Both the position numbers and the translations under genes were made by a program. A stretch of 64,000 nucleotides of DNA, taken from positions 248,001 through 312,000 of the forward strand of contig NZ_FNSV01000002.1 in NCBI RefSeq assembly GCF_900105905.1, in the 5' to 3' direction. A model generated the notes under the pieces. The model saw only the letters and a program-made list of their open reading frames with translations. It had not been told where the DNA came from and did no database searches. Origin of the DNA: Rhodococcus koreensis. GTDB lineage: Bacteria; Actinomycetota; Actinomycetes; Mycobacteriales; Mycobacteriaceae. This document shows, one piece after another, positions 8,901-18,400 of the stretch (the first letter of the stretch is position 1; each line of letters begins with the position of its first letter).

Positions 8901-9227
8901 ATGCCTGCACCGAGGAAGTACGACGCCGAGACCCAGGATCGCGCCGTCCGGATGTATCGGGACCGGATCGACGAGCACGGAGGCTCGAAGGTCGCAGCCC
9001 GTCGCCATGTCGGCGAGCTGCTCGACATCGCGCCGGCGACGCTGAGGAACTGGATCGAGCGGGAGGAAGGCCGCCAGGCCCCCGGAACACCGTCTTCGGT
9101 ACCTGACGTGTCGGCCGAGGTCGCCAGGCTTCGCCGCGAAGTAGCCGAATTACGCAGAGCCAACGAGATTTTGAAGACTGCGAGCGCGTTTTTCGCGGCG
9201 GCGGAGGTCGACCGCCGACTGCGGTGA
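8901..9227 (+). CDS. IS3-family transposase OrfA, copy 1
   Basis: A 108-residue DNA-binding subunit: an N-terminal helix-turn-helix (KVAARRHVGELLDIAPATLR with the W after it) and a C-terminal leucine-zipper-like stretch (VARLRREVAELRRANEILK) for multimerisation. AAGGAG stands 10 bases before the ATG. Its TGA overlaps the GTG of orfB, and orfB is in the -1 frame, consistent with either coupled translation or -1 frameshifting to an OrfAB transposase as in other IS3 elements. Confidence 0.93.
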   Translation: MPAPRKYDAETQDRAVRMYRDRIDEHGGSKVAARRHVGELLDIAPATLRNWIEREEGRQAPGTPSSVPDVSAEVARLRREVAELRRANEILKTASAFFAAAEVDRRLR

Positions 9228-10162
9228 TCGTCGACTACATCGACGCGTACCGTTCTCAATTCGGGGTCGACCCGATCTGTGCCGTGCTCACCGAGCACGG
9301 CATCAGCATCGCCCCGTCCACCTACTACAAGGCCAAGCAGCGCGGACCCATCTCGGACACCGACCTGGGCGAGGCGTACGCCGCCAACGCCGTGCACAGG
9401 GTGTACGTGGCCAACAAGCGCCTCTACGGTGCCCGCAAGATCTGGTGGGCGATGAAACACGCCGGCCACGACATCGGGCGCGATCAGGTGGCCCGCCTGA
9501 TGAAGATCTGCGGCATCCGCGGGGTGGTCCGCGGCAAACGCCGCACGACCACCACCGAGCGCGACGAGCGGGCACCACGACACCCGGATCTGATCAACAG
9601 GAAATGGGACACCCCGGACCGTCCGGACCAGTGGTGGGTCGCGGACTTTACGTACGTGTGGACACTCACCGGATTCGTGTATACGGCGTTCTGTGTCGAC
9701 GTGTTCTCCCGCCGGATCCTCGGGTGGCGGGTGATGACATCCAAGACCACCGTGTTGGTCACCGGAGTGCTCGAGCAGGCGTTGTTCACCCGCAGGAGAA
9801 CCGACATCCGTTTCACCTCAACGGGTTTGGTGCATCACAGCGATGCGGGGAGCCAGTACACGTCGCTGGCCTTCACCGAGGCGTTGATCGCTTCGGGGAT
9901 CGCCGGGTCGATCGGCAGCGTCGGGGACGCCCTCGACAACGGATTGATGGAATCGACGATCGGACTCTACAAAACCGAGCTGATCGACCGTGACGCGTCG
10001 TGGAGCGGTCGGGCCGAGGTGGAGCGGGAAACCGCCGAGTGGGTTCGCTGGTTCAACGCGGACCGATTGCACTCGTCGATCGATTATCTCTCGCCGACCT
10101 GGTACGAGGCCCGCTATCGTGAACAACGTCCCCCTGCTGCCTCAACCCCCGAGGTGGCCTGA
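9224..10162 (+). CDS. IS3-family transposase OrfB (DDE integrase), copy 1
   Basis: A 312-residue catalytic subunit. The N-terminal HTH_21-like region (YGARKIWWAMKHAG) precedes an rve integrase core with the DDE triad: D in VADFTYVW, D in VHHSDAGSQY, and E in MESTIGLYKTELI. The GTG start overlaps the orfA stop by 4 bases. All key residues are intact and the protein is identical to copy 2, so the element is probably still active. Confidence 0.94.
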   Translation: MIVDYIDAYRSQFGVDPICAVLTEHGISIAPSTYYKAKQRGPISDTDLGEAYAANAVHRVYVANKRLYGARKIWWAMKHAGHDIGRDQVARLMKICGIRGVVRGKRRTTTTERDERAPRHPDLINRKWDTPDRPDQWWVADFTYVWTLTGFVYTAFCVDVFSRRILGWRVMTSKTTVLVTGVLEQALFTRRRTDIRFTSTGLVHHSDAGSQYTSLAFTEALIASGIAGSIGSVGDALDNGLMESTIGLYKTELIDRDASWSGRAEVERETAEWVRWFNADRLHSSIDYLSPTWYEARYREQRPPAASTPEVA

Positions 10163-10194
10163 ACCGGAGTCTCCACTCGATCCAGGGCGATTCA

Positions 10195-11337
10195 GATGAA
10201 CCCGATGCCGCGGTCGGTGAGCTCGCCGAGTTGGGTTTGGGTGGTGGCCTTGGAGTCGAAGATCAACCGTTTCGGGTCGGTCCCGGTCACCTGCTTCCAG
10301 TGGTCGGCGAAGGCGAGGATCTCGGTGTTCTGGGTGGCCTTGGCCAGATCGGCGTTGGCGTAGAGCAGGTTGTGGGTGGCTGCGTCCTCGACGAAGAAGG
10401 TCAGCACCGAGCGGGTGCGTTGGGAGCGTCGGGGCACGTAGTGCTTCTCCAGCACCGCGTCGTCACCCCAGTGCATCACCGCGTGGAAGTCCAGGTTCAA
10501 CGCTTCGCCGTCGGCAAGTCCGGCGGCCAGGGTGGCCTGGTCCAGCGCGGTCAGGAACGCGCGTTGCTTGTCGTGGGAGAGCCGGTAGGAGTAGCTGGTC
10601 AGCGCGGTTGCCTTGGGCAGGCTGGTCAGTCCGGCAAACAGCGCGGCGCCCGGGTCGGCGGCGATGTCCTCGACGTGGGAGACCCGGCGGGTCGCGGTGA
10701 GCTTGAGCGCGAGCAGCGACAACACCGAGTTCAGGGCCGGGATCACCCGGGTGCCCGGGTAGCCGGCGGCGCCGACCAGGCCGGGCAGGTCCAGGGCGAC
10801 CAGATCCGGGATCGCCAGCAGCAGCCCGGCCAGCTTCGTCTCCGAGCTTTCGGGCAGGTCGGTGAAGTCGACGACCTTCGTCCGGGTCGGGGGCTCACGT
10901 CGTGACAGACCCCGCTCGGCGTGCGGCCGGGGCCACAGTCTGGGGAAGCCCTCCTCCGCGAGCACCTCGGCCACCCCGGTCCGGTTCAGCGGCGTGCCCT
11001 CCTCGGCCAGCACCGCTGCAATCTCGTGCGCGGACCGGCCCGCCTGTCGCAGCTCGATGATCCGTCCCCGCGCCGCGTCCTTGGTCGGCGCCGACTTGGG
11101 GCCCGGCTTGGTGGCCGCGAAGAAGTCGGTGCGTCCGGCCCGGAAGTCACGGGCCAACGAGGTCAGGGCGGCCGGCGTGTAGCCGAACCGGGCGGCAGCC
11201 TGTGCGGCCGAGGCACCTTCGAACAGGTAGGCGCGCAGCGCCTCGTAACGGCGGTGGTTCACCTCGGTCGGGGCAGCGAAGAACTCACCACCGGGCCGAG
11301 CGGCCCCAGCTGGGGTCGATTCCGCTGCCTGTTCCAC
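10195..11337 (-). pseudogene. N-terminal part of a transposase split by IS3 copy 1
   Basis: 380 residues of a large transposase run from ATG 11337 to the GAT duplication at 10197-10195, where the IS3 end supplies a TGA. It has an N-terminal helix-turn-helix (ASAAQAAARFGYTPAAL), a second HTH-like segment (SAHEIAAVLAEEG) and the start of a DDE core (LNLDFHAVMHWGDD). Joined to 8239-8844 it would be about 580 residues. The IS family is not certain (IS1634/IS4-like superfamily); terminal repeats of this host element were not found. Confidence 0.85.
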
Positions 11338-11361
11338 CCTTGTACTAGAACAGTCTGGTCG

Positions 11362-11384
11362 GGGCGGGTCAAGGCGACCCGCCC
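11362..11384. promoter_or_regulatory. hairpin upstream of split transposase
   Basis: GGGCGGGTC and GACCCGCCC form a 9-bp stem around AAGGC, 25 bases before the transposase ATG at 11337. Hairpins here often limit read-through into transposase genes; that role is inferred. Confidence 0.4.
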
Positions 11385-12213
11385 AGCGAAGCGGAAACTA
11401 CTTACAGAGTTGTGATTTGTTCGGATGCACTGCGGCTCTCGCAGCCGTCGGTTGCACAACGTGATACGGATACAGGCTGCGACAGGCAGCGAAACCTACC
11501 CCAGCCGGTGCTGGAAGTAAGTACCTCAGAAGCCGAAGCCGCAGAGAGACACAGCCAATCGGGCACTACCCGATCCCAGCCAACGCCAGCCTGATCGCCC
11601 ATGACGACCATGCGGGAATCCGCGTTAGACACGGCAGCAGTGGTGCTCGGCTCACCAAACGTGAGCCGAGCACCACGCTGAACTGCGCATACTGCACGTA
11701 TGCGTGGTTGTGGCGCATCGGCATCGGCATCGGCATCGGTGTCGGGTCGGCCCCTCGCAGCAGCCGGCGGCCGACCCACCCGATCGGTCTTGGTATGCGC
11801 GTGGTTGCCATCGACGATTCCGGGTACCCGCCCGGCCGGCCACGGACGCCAGAGAGGGAACCCCGAATAATTGCTCGCACCGACCCGAAATATCGGCCGT
11901 TCGTGCGCCGAGAATAACGCTACCGGCGTCAAAAAATTATCCCGATACCCTGAATGAAGTTCGTGCACAATTCGCAATTCGCCGATAATCGCCGCCGCGT
12001 GCCACATTCGGATCGGGGGCGCTCGCACGGGGTCGGGACGGCTGCATGGCAGGCTCGGCGAACCCCGCGCTGCATCCTCAGCATCGACTCGGCCACATCG
12101 ATGACGACGTTCAGAAACACGTGGCCGATCAGGTTCGGTCCTCGCCCCTGAATCGGGCGTCGAGCTCCTCTCCACCCATCAGACAATCACGACGACACGG
12201 GAAAGGCGGCCAG
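11385..12213. other. 829-base region without a supported gene
   Basis: Open frames here have no family match or ribosome-binding site and look like chance frames. The only clear structure is four tandem copies of GCATCG at 11715-11738. The region separates the transposon block from the DUF3263/gas vesicle block. Confidence 0.6.
11715..11738. repeat. four tandem GCATCG hexamers
   Basis: GCATCG repeats four times without interruption, followed by the near-copy GTGTCG. It is in non-coding DNA, so length changes would not alter a protein. Confidence 0.85.
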
Positions 12214-12438
12214 ATGAGCACCGCACAGATGAACCGGATGGTGTCCTTCGAACTGCGCTGGTACAGCCACGGCGGCGGCCCGGAAGAGACCATCCTGGCG
12301 GATTTTGGGATGAGCTCTACCGAGTTCTTCCGGGAGCTGCACACCAACCTCGAACTCGACCCGCCGGCGCCGCTGCGACCGAAACTGGTCGAGACGATGA
12401 AGGCCGTTGCTCGCCGACGCCTCTGGGCAGGATCCTGA
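12214..12438 (+). CDS. DUF3263 protein
   Basis: A 74-residue actinobacterial protein of the DUF3263 family. It shows the family pattern of an aromatic-rich N-terminal half (FELRWYSHGGG), an FGMSSTEFFREL middle and a C-terminal VARRRLW. It reads as a small helix-turn-helix-like protein (IL.DFGMS...FF), so DNA binding is plausible but unproven. GAAAGGCGG lies 6 bases before the ATG. The protein stands alone; the gas vesicle operon starts 1 kb downstream in the same direction. Confidence 0.82.
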   Translation: MSTAQMNRMVSFELRWYSHGGGPEETILADFGMSSTEFFRELHTNLELDPPAPLRPKLVETMKAVARRRLWAGS

Positions 12439-12612
12439 CCACGCCCGCACCGATGAGCCCCTTTCCGTGGGCTCCGCTGGGCGGACACGTGCCAGGTGTG
12501 CTCCCCCACGCGGTATTCCCGGAGCCCGGCCGGCGCTGGAGACGACACCGTGAGTTGTCGACGGGTGGTCCGGCTCGGCGAGGTCCGAGCTTTGGGGTGG
12601 TGTGATCGTCGC

Positions 12613-12780
12613 TTACCTGGGTGGTGCTCGATGCTGGAGGGAGTCGATCTCGGCGGATACCTCGTCGAGGTGGCGTCTGGCCTTCGCCAGCAGGCCCTCG
12701 AGTTCGAGAATGCCGACTTCCACTTCTTCCCGCTCGGCCAGCCGGCGGGCGAGCTCGTTCGGAGGTGATTTCGTCTTCAT
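12613..12780 (-). CDS. possible 55-residue coiled-coil protein
   Basis: An ATG-to-TAA frame encodes 55 residues beginning MKTKSPPNELARRLAEREE, with leucines at heptad-like spacing (LELEGLLAKARRHLDEVSAE) that would form a coiled coil. It has no convincing Shine-Dalgarno sequence. Composition is more protein-like than the overlapping plus-strand frames. No relative is recognised. It faces away from the gas vesicle operon. Confidence 0.35.
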   Translation of the reverse strand: MKTKSPPNELARRLAEREEVEVGILELEGLLAKARRHLDEVSAEIDSLQHRAPPR

Positions 12781-13426
12781 CCATTCACGGTACGCAGGTC
12801 ATCACCCCTGAGGAGGTCGACCTGTTCCTCGCGTGAGACGTGTGCGTGGCAGTGGTTCATGAGGTTACGGGGGCCGCACGCGGCCGAGGCGGGGTGGGCG
12901 AACACTCGGCCTCGGCGCGTACGACGTAGGGCGCCCCGCGGCCGAAGGGGTTGGCGACCGGAGCCGGGGCTGGCTGCCCCGGCCGGTGTGCGCGGGCCCG
13001 GGACAACGTAGTGAGCGGGTACCCGGATCCGGGCCGGCTACGCCGGATTCGGGCAGACCCCGGGAATGCGTTTGGCAGCACCGCGACCTCGGTGTGCTCA
13101 TGATCCGGGCGCGTGGCCGAGCGAAAGGTCGCGTCCGGCCCAGTGGGCGAGACTCCGCCGCAAGGCGGCACCTCGAATCCTTGACCTCTCCTGGACGACG
13201 GGAGGATCCGACCGGATGGACTGTTCCTCGGCCCCGAATTGCGCAGTCCTCTCCCGTCTTTGACCGATTGAACTGGGCCCGTTCGGGGTAGTCCGCTAGC
13301 CGACCCCGCGTGCACCCGCCGGGGGCCGCCGGGGGCCGCCGGCGCTGTGGAACCTGCCGGGCGGGCTGCCGGGCGGGCGGAGCTGCGGCGCCGCGTGGTG
13401 GGCGGACACAGGCAAGGAGCAAAGGC
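12781..13426. other. 646-base upstream region of the gas vesicle operon
   Basis: No gene is supported on either strand. It is GC-rich with short repeats such as GGGGGCCGCC (13318-13340). The promoter of the gas vesicle operon should lie here, but no -35/-10 pair stands out. No gvpO-like regulator gene is present upstream, unlike in Streptomyces clusters. Confidence 0.5.
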
Positions 13427-13792
13427 ATGACCACGGCAGGCGGGCCCAGTTCCAGCAGTCTCGCCGATGTCATCGACACCATCTTGGACAAGGGACTGGT
13501 CATCGACGCCTACGTGCGGGTCTCGCTGGTCGGCATCGAACTGCTCACCATCGACGCCCGCATCGTCGTCGCCAGCGTCGACACCTATCTCCGGTTCGCC
13601 GAGGCGGCGAACCGACTCGCGCTCGGCAGCGAACCGAAGGGCCTGACCGACCTGGTCTCCGACGTCAAGGGCAGCGGCAGCACCAAATCCAAGACCAAAG
13701 GTGTCCTCGAGGGCGTGAGCGAGACGCTCGGTGAGCTGCTCGGCGGATCGGGCAGCGAACGCGAGCCCGCACCCCGCCGGAGAAAGACATGA
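13427..13792 (+). CDS. gvpA: gas vesicle structural protein GvpA, cassette 1
   Basis: A 121-residue GvpA-family shell protein. The conserved core runs [20 protein letters not shown] to [14 protein letters not shown] and [14 protein letters not shown], forming the helix-strand-strand-helix unit of the gas vesicle wall. It carries an N-terminal Ser-rich extension and a C-terminal tail rich in G, S, K and R. AAGGAG sits 7 bases before the ATG; an upstream extension of the open frame is not used. Its stop overlaps the next gene start (ATGA). About the first 75 residues are nearly identical to the second copy at 16924. Confidence 0.95.
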   Translation: MTTAGGPSSSSLADVIDTILDKGLVIDAYVRVSLVGIELLTIDARIVVASVDTYLRFAEAANRLALGSEPKGLTDLVSDVKGSGSTKSKTKGVLEGVSETLGELLGGSGSEREPAPRRRKT

Positions 13793-14580
13793 CCACCACC
13801 GACGACACCGACCACACAGACGACGACACCGACGAGGGTGCTGCGGCGGCCGTGATCTATGTGTACGGCATCGTCCCGGCGGACGTGCACCCCGAAGAGG
13901 CCGCCACCGGCATCCACGACGCCCCGATCGAGATCGTCACCCACGGCGAGATCGCGGCACTGGTCAGCGAAATCGACCCCGGCCAACGACTCGGCGCCCC
14001 CGCGGACCTGCAGGCCCACGCCCGCATCCTGGACGGCACCTCGCACGTCGCCCCGGTGCTGCCGCTGCGGTTCGGGGCCGTCGTCTCCGACCGCGACGCG
14101 GTGATCAACGAGCTCCTCGCCGACCACGAGGACGAGTTCACCTCCGCCCTGCACGAGCTCGAGGGCTGCGCCCAGTATGTGGTGAAGGGTCGCTACGTCG
14201 AGGAGACCATCCTCCGCGAGATCGTCGACGAGAGCCCCAGGGCCACCGCACTGCTCGAGGGGATCCGCGACAAACCGGAGGAACTGACCCGCGATGCCCG
14301 GATGGCGTTGGGGGAGATCATCGGCCACGCACTCGAGGCCAAACGCGACACTGACACCCGCACCACCGTCGACGCACTGTCCCCGCTGACCGCCACCGTC
14401 ACCGCCGGTGACCCCACCCACGACGAGGACGCCGTGCAGATCGCGGTCCTGTTCGAGGTGGACCGGCAGGACGAACTCGAACAGGCCGTCGGGGAGCTGT
14501 CCGAACGCTGGGACAATCGGGTCACGATGCGCCTCCTCGGGCCGATGGCGCCCTACGACTTCATCGTCGCCCGCACATAG
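13789..14580 (+). CDS. gvpF: gas vesicle protein GvpF/GvpL, cassette 1
   Basis: A 263-residue GvpL/GvpF-family protein, a minor component needed for gas vesicle assembly. Family landmarks are YVYGIVPA at the start, [11 protein letters not shown] in the middle, [10 protein letters not shown] and the C-terminal [12 protein letters not shown]. The N-terminus has an Asp/Thr-rich extension absent from the second copy. It is coupled to gvpA by the 4-base ATGA overlap. Confidence 0.93.
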   Translation: MTTTDDTDHTDDDTDEGAAAAVIYVYGIVPADVHPEEAATGIHDAPIEIVTHGEIAALVSEIDPGQRLGAPADLQAHARILDGTSHVAPVLPLRFGAVVSDRDAVINELLADHEDEFTSALHELEGCAQYVVKGRYVEETILREIVDESPRATALLEGIRDKPEELTRDARMALGEIIGHALEAKRDTDTRTTVDALSPLTATVTAGDPTHDEDAVQIAVLFEVDRQDELEQAVGELSERWDNRVTMRLLGPMAPYDFIVART

Positions 14581-14881
14581 CCTCCCGCCCGCTCCACCAG
14601 ACGCAGATTCGTCACCCGGATCCCCTGTGCGCGATTGCGACCCCGATGCTCCCCGGTACCACGATCGGCACCGGCACACCGCCGCCGTCGTCGTCCGCGG
14701 GAGCCACCGACCGGTCGGACCGTTTGGTGGCCGAACTGCGGTGTTGCGTGGGGCGGCGGATTGAGTGGCCCTGCCTCGGGGTAGTCGGCGGAATGCGCCC
14801 CCCACCGCGCAGGATCCGCTCACAGACCGACGCCGGCGCCGAGGTGCACCACAACATCCACTCGATGAAGGGGTTTGGGCG
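14581..14881. other. 301-base gap inside the gas vesicle operon
   Basis: No gene is supported. The gap separates the first gvpA-gvpF pair from the GvpY-like gene; all later genes in the operon are spaced by under 10 bases. An internal promoter or a deleted gene could be here, but no remnant is recognised. Confidence 0.5.
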
Positions 14882-15529
14882 ATGACAAGCAAGGGCCAGA
14901 TGGCGATGGCCGTGGGTGCCGGGTACATGCTGGGCCGCACGCACAAGATGAAGCTGGCGCTGATGCTCGCCGGGTTCGGAGCCAGCAGACGGTTTCCCGG
15001 CGGGTCGCTGGGTGTTCTCAACGAGGGCCGCAAACTGCTCGCCGATTCCCCCGAGGTCGCCAAGCTCGGTGCGACGGTCCGCAAGGAGTTGATGAATGCC
15101 GCGAAGGCGGCCGCGGTGGCCGCGGCCAGTCAGCGCATCGACTCGCTCAACACCCGGCTGCAGTCGGGTGAGGACCTGCTCGGCGGCCTCGGCAAGGCTG
15201 GCGGCGGGCAGAAGAAGTCGAAGCGGGCCCGTGACGAGGAACCCGACGACGAGTACGAGGACGACGAGGAGTCCGCGGACGACGAGGACGAGGGCGCCGA
15301 CGAGACCGGTGACGACGATTCCGAACAGACGCCCCGCGCCCGCAGGGCGCCGGCCCCGCGCCGCCGCTCGTCGAGTGGCGGAAGTTCCCGACCCACCCGA
15401 TCCCGGTCACGCTCGTCGACGAAGGATGACGATGACGACGACGAGGGCGACGACCTGGCCCGGGCCCGCAGGACGCGGGCGAGGACGACGACCGATTCCA
15501 TACCCGTACGACGACGCACCCGGAAGTGA
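14882..15529 (+). CDS. GvpY-like accessory protein with charged tail
   Basis: A 215-residue protein. The first 100 residues contain a hydrophobic glycine-rich stretch (MAVGAGYMLGRTHKMKLALM) and an Ala-rich helix (AAKAAAVAAASQRIDSL). The rest is low complexity: an Asp/Glu block followed by an Arg/Ser-rich block. Position in front of an SRPBCC gene inside a gvp operon matches gvpY of Streptomyces clusters; no enzymatic motif is seen. AAGGGG lies 9 bases before the ATG. It might link vesicles to the membrane or to nucleic acid (inference). Confidence 0.7.
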   Translation: MTSKGQMAMAVGAGYMLGRTHKMKLALMLAGFGASRRFPGGSLGVLNEGRKLLADSPEVAKLGATVRKELMNAAKAAAVAAASQRIDSLNTRLQSGEDLLGGLGKAGGGQKKSKRARDEEPDDEYEDDEESADDEDEGADETGDDDSEQTPRARRAPAPRRRSSSGGSSRPTRSRSRSSTKDDDDDDEGDDLARARRTRARTTTDSIPVRRRTRK

Positions 15530-15535
15530 TCAGCG

Positions 15536-16927
15536 ATGACCTCGAATCTTGACAGTGCGGCGAAGAAGCTGCGCCAGAACGTCTCCGGTACGTCCGGTGA
15601 GGCCGCATCGGTGTCACCGCTGCAGAAGGCGGCGCAGGGCCTGCTCGGCACCGTGACCGACAAGGCGATGTCCACCGTGTCCGACAAGGTGGCGGGCGCG
15701 ACCGGCCGGCTGACCGACTACGCCGAGGGCGGCGGCGGAAGCCTGCTGTCCGCGGTCACCGGCAAAGAGCAACAGGGCAACGGCAACGGCAACGGTGACG
15801 GTGACGAGAAGGGCGACGGGAAGTCACTGTTCTCCGGGCTGACCGACAAGGTGAAGGACACGGCGTCGGGTGTGAAGGACGCGGTCACCGGCGGCGGTGG
15901 TGGCGGTAAGGGCAAGAAGCTCAAGTTGACCAACATCGTCGAAACGATCGATGTCGGTGTGCCGGTCCAATTGGCGTACAACCAGTGGACCCAGTTCGCC
16001 GACTTTCCGTCGTTCATGAAGAAGGTCGAACGGGTGGAGCAGGAAGCGGACGAGAAACTCGAGTGGAAGGCGCAGATCTTCCTGTCGCATCGAACCTGGG
16101 AGGCGTCGATCCTCGAGCAGGTCCCGGATGAGCGGATCGTGTGGCGGTCGAAGGGCGCCAAGGGTTTCATCGACGGTGCGGTGACGTTCCACGAGGTGAC
16201 TCCCGATCTCACCCGCATCGTTCTGATCCTCGAGTATCACCCGAAGGGGTTGTTCGAGAGGACGGGAAACCTGTGGCGTGCGCAGGGTCGGCGAGCGCGC
16301 TTGGAGTTGAAGCACTTCGGACGCCACGTCATGACCCAGTCCGTTCTCCATCCCGACGAGATAGAGGGGTGGCGCGGAGAAATTCGGGACGGCAAGGTCG
16401 TCGAACCCGAGGAGTCCGAGGACAACAACGAGGAACCGGCCGACGACGAAGAGCCGCAGGACCAAGACGAGACCGGCGAGTACGACGAGGAGGAGCCGGA
16501 GGACGAGACCGGCGAGTACGAGGACGAGGAACCCGAGGAGGAGCCGGAGGACGAGTCCGGCGAGTACGAGGACGAGGAACCCGAGGAGGAACCGGAGGAC
16601 GAGTCCGCCGAGTACGACGAGGAGGAACCGGAGGACGAGACCGGCGAATACGAGGACGAGGAACCTGAGGAGGACACCGCGGAGGCGGAGGAGGAGCCCG
16701 AGCCGCGGCGGCGTCGTCCCCGGACGGCCGCAGCAAAGAAGGCCCCCGCGAAGAAGGCCCCCGTTAGGAAGGCCGCAGCAAAGAAAACCCCCGCGAAGAA
16801 GGCCCCAGCGAAGAAGGCCCCCGTGAAAAGGGCCGCAGCAAAGAAGACCCCCGCAAAGAAGACCCCCGCGAAGAAAACTGCCGCGAAGAAGGCAACACCG
16901 CGGCGGAGGACGGGAGCACGCGCATGA
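15536..16927 (+). CDS. GvpZ-like SRPBCC protein with polyampholyte tail
   Basis: A 463-residue protein. Residues 1-125 are low-complexity helical; about 135-280 form an SRPBCC/polyketide-cyclase-like domain ([20 protein letters not shown], then [14 protein letters not shown]). After that comes an acidic block (about 295-395) of repeated EEPEDE(T/S)GEYEDE units, then a lysine/alanine/proline block like histone H1 tails (repeats of KKAPA, KKTPA). Streptomyces gvpZ also encodes an SRPBCC protein at this place. Its stop overlaps the next gvpA start by 4 bases. Confidence 0.75.
   Translation: MTSNLDSAAKKLRQNVSGTSGEAASVSPLQKAAQGLLGTVTDKAMSTVSDKVAGATGRLTDYAEGGGGSLLSAVTGKEQQGNGNGNGDGDEKGDGKSLFSGLTDKVKDTASGVKDAVTGGGGGGKGKKLKLTNIVETIDVGVPVQLAYNQWTQFADFPSFMKKVERVEQEADEKLEWKAQIFLSHRTWEASILEQVPDERIVWRSKGAKGFIDGAVTFHEVTPDLTRIVLILEYHPKGLFERTGNLWRAQGRRARLELKHFGRHVMTQSVLHPDEIEGWRGEIRDGKVVEPEESEDNNEEPADDEEPQDQDETGEYDEEEPEDETGEYEDEEPEEEPEDESGEYEDEEPEEEPEDESAEYDEEEPEDETGEYEDEEPEEDTAEAEEEPEPRRRRPRTAAAKKAPAKKAPVRKAAAKKTPAKKAPAKKAPVKRAAAKKTPAKKTPAKKTAAKKATPRRRTGARA
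16465..16910. repeat. coding repeats for acidic and basic blocks
   Basis: Two successive in-frame repeat arrays: degenerate units encoding EEPEDE(T/S)GEYEDE (16465-16690), then AAGAA(G/A)RCCCCCGY-type units encoding KKAPA/KKTPA (16735-16910). Such arrays can expand or contract by slippage without breaking the frame. Confidence 0.8.
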
Positions 16928-17307
16928 CCACGGCAGGTGGACCCAGCTCGAGTAGTCTCGCCGACGTCATCGACACCATCCTCGACAAGGGCCTCGTGAT
17001 CGACGCGTACGTGCGGGTCTCGCTGGTCGGCATCGAATTGCTGACCATCGACGCCCGGGTCGTGGTCGCGAGCGTGGACACCTACCTGCGGTTCGCGGAG
17101 GCGGTGAACCGGCTCGAGATCGGCAGCGAACCGAAGGGGCTGTCCGAGATCGTCTCGGGCGCCACCGAGGGCGGTGCCAAGTCGAAGACGAAGGGCGCGC
17201 TCGAATCGGCCGGGGACAAGCTCGGCGGCCTGTTCGGGGGCGGGGAGGAAGAGGAAGAACCGGAGCGGGAACGAGTGTCGCGCAAATCGACGCGGGGTGA
17301 CCGGTGA
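16924..17307 (+). CDS. GvpA/GvpJ-type protein, cassette 2
   Basis: A 127-residue GvpA-family protein. Apart from scattered substitutions, its first 75 residues are the same as in the copy at 13427, including the Ser-rich leader, [12 protein letters not shown] and the IDARVVVAS strand. The tails differ: here it ends in a run of Glu and Arg. In Streptomyces clusters this position is called gvpJ, but the near-identity to copy 1 argues for a recent duplication of gvpA. It overlaps the genes on both sides (ATGA, GTGA). Confidence 0.93.
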   Translation: MTTAGGPSSSSLADVIDTILDKGLVIDAYVRVSLVGIELLTIDARVVVASVDTYLRFAEAVNRLEIGSEPKGLSEIVSGATEGGAKSKTKGALESAGDKLGGLFGGGEEEEEPERERVSRKSTRGDR

Positions 17308-18083
17308 TGGCCTCCTCGGAGCAGACGAAGCAGACGACCGGTGTGTATGTCTACGGCATCGTCCCGGCCGGCGTCGAGGTCGCCGAGGATGCGACCGGGG
17401 TCGCGGACGGCACCGTGGAGGTGGTCACTCATGGTGACATTGCCGCCCTGGTGAGCGGACTGTCGGTGGACCGGGCGCTCGGCGCACCCGGGGACCTGCG
17501 GGCGCATGCGGACCTGCTGGATGGGGTGGCCGGGGTGGCGCCGGTGCTGCCGCTGCGGTTCGGGGCGGTGCTCAGCGACGCCGACGCCGTGCGGGAGGAA
17601 CTGCTCTCGGCGCACGCGGACGAGTTCGGTACTGCTCTCGGGAAATTGGAGGGCAAGGCCCAGTACATGGTGAAGGGCCGGTACGTGGAGAAGGCGATCC
17701 TGCGGGAGATCCTCGACGAGGACGATCAGGCGGCGGCGTTGCGTGAGGAGATTCACGACAAGTCGGAGGACGCGGGTCGGCAGGCGCGGATGGCCTTGGG
17801 GGAACTGGTGAGCAACGCGATCGTCGCCAAGCGGGAACGGGACAGCCGCAGGGTCGTTGAGGCGCTCGATGACCTCGCCGCTTCCGTGAACGTGCGCGAA
17901 CCCACGCATGAGGAGGAGGCCGTGCAGGTGGCGATCCTCGCCGACGTCGAGCGGCAGGACGAGTTCGAACGGGTGCTCAGCGAGCTGGCCCGGGACTGGG
18001 ACGGGCGGGTGGAGATGCGCCTGCTCGGACCGCAGGCGGCGTATGACTTCGTGGTCGCCCCGAAGCCGGAGGGGCAGGGCTGA
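17304..18083 (+). CDS. gvpL: gas vesicle protein GvpL/GvpF, cassette 2
   Basis: A 259-residue GvpL/GvpF-family protein, clearly paralogous to the one at 13789: [38 protein letters not shown] and the C-terminal [12 protein letters not shown] are shared. The GTG at 17304 overlaps the preceding stop and is directly followed by ATG 17307; either may be used. It supplies assembly/chaperone functions with GvpA. Confidence 0.92.
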   Translation: MMASSEQTKQTTGVYVYGIVPAGVEVAEDATGVADGTVEVVTHGDIAALVSGLSVDRALGAPGDLRAHADLLDGVAGVAPVLPLRFGAVLSDADAVREELLSAHADEFGTALGKLEGKAQYMVKGRYVEKAILREILDEDDQAAALREEIHDKSEDAGRQARMALGELVSNAIVAKRERDSRRVVEALDDLAASVNVREPTHEEEAVQVAILADVERQDEFERVLSELARDWDGRVEMRLLGPQAAYDFVVAPKPEGQG

Positions 18084-18087
18084 AGGG

Positions 18088-18327
18088 ATGGGTCTGTTCT
18101 CGTTCATCGTCACCTTGCCGCTGCAACCGGTCAAAGGGGTGATCTCGCTGGCGGAGTTGATCCAGCGGCAGGTCGAGGAGGAGTTGCACGATCCGGCGCG
18201 CGCCCGCCGGGCGCTCGAGGAACTCGAGGAGGCCCGGGAACGCGGTGAGATCACCGAGGAGGAGGAAATGCAGGCGCAGCAGGCGATCCTCGACCAGATG
18301 ACGGGCGGTGGCGGAGCCGTCCCCTGA
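18088..18327 (+). CDS. gvpG: gas vesicle protein GvpG
   Basis: A 79-residue GvpG: an N-terminal hydrophobic segment (MGLFSFIVTLPLQPVKGVI) followed by a charged coiled-coil helix (RRALEELEEARERGEITEEE). GvpG works with GvpF/GvpL in vesicle nucleation in characterised systems. AAGGG stands immediately before the ATG, 4 bases after the gvpL stop. It is the last gene of the operon; a GC-rich hairpin follows. Confidence 0.92.
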   Translation: MGLFSFIVTLPLQPVKGVISLAELIQRQVEEELHDPARARRALEELEEARERGEITEEEEMQAQQAILDQMTGGGGAVP

Positions 18328-18343
18328 GCAGGTAGGGCATACA

Positions 18344-18369
18344 CGGCCGAGCCGAAACTCGCTCGGCCG
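18344..18369 (+). terminator. hairpin after gvpG
   Basis: CGGCCGAGC and GCTCGGCCG form a perfect 9-bp stem around CGAAACTC, 16 bases after the gvpG stop. There is no T-run, as is common in high-GC actinobacteria. It marks the probable end of the gas vesicle operon. Confidence 0.65.
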
Positions 18370-18400
18370 CAACGGCGGAGACGGAGACGGCTGCCAGCTC

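Larger units (their letters stand above)
8848..10194 (+). mobile_element. IS3-family insertion sequence, copy 1
   Basis: A complete 1347-bp element. Its terminal inverted repeats start TGAACCGTCC on the left and TGAATCGCCC on the right (reverse complement) and match at 23 of 29 positions. It is flanked by the 3-bp direct repeat GAT (8845-8847 and 10195-10197), the target duplication length usual for IS3. It carries overlapping orfA and orfB. An equally long copy with identical encoded proteins lies inverted at 50288-51634. It inserted into another transposase gene. Confidence 0.96.

Noticed and set aside
7949..9583. A 544-codon minus-strand frame across IS3 copy 1 and its target
   Set aside because: It runs through the antisense of OrfB, the split transposase in a wrong frame and then the hydrolase remnant; not one gene.
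11402..12175. A 257-codon minus-strand frame between the transposon and DUF3263
   Set aside because: Biased composition with a DADADA run from the hexamer repeat; no ribosome-binding site or family.
13585..15084. Long minus-strand frames opposite the gas vesicle operon
   Set aside because: Antisense shadows of strongly supported gvp genes with atypical composition.
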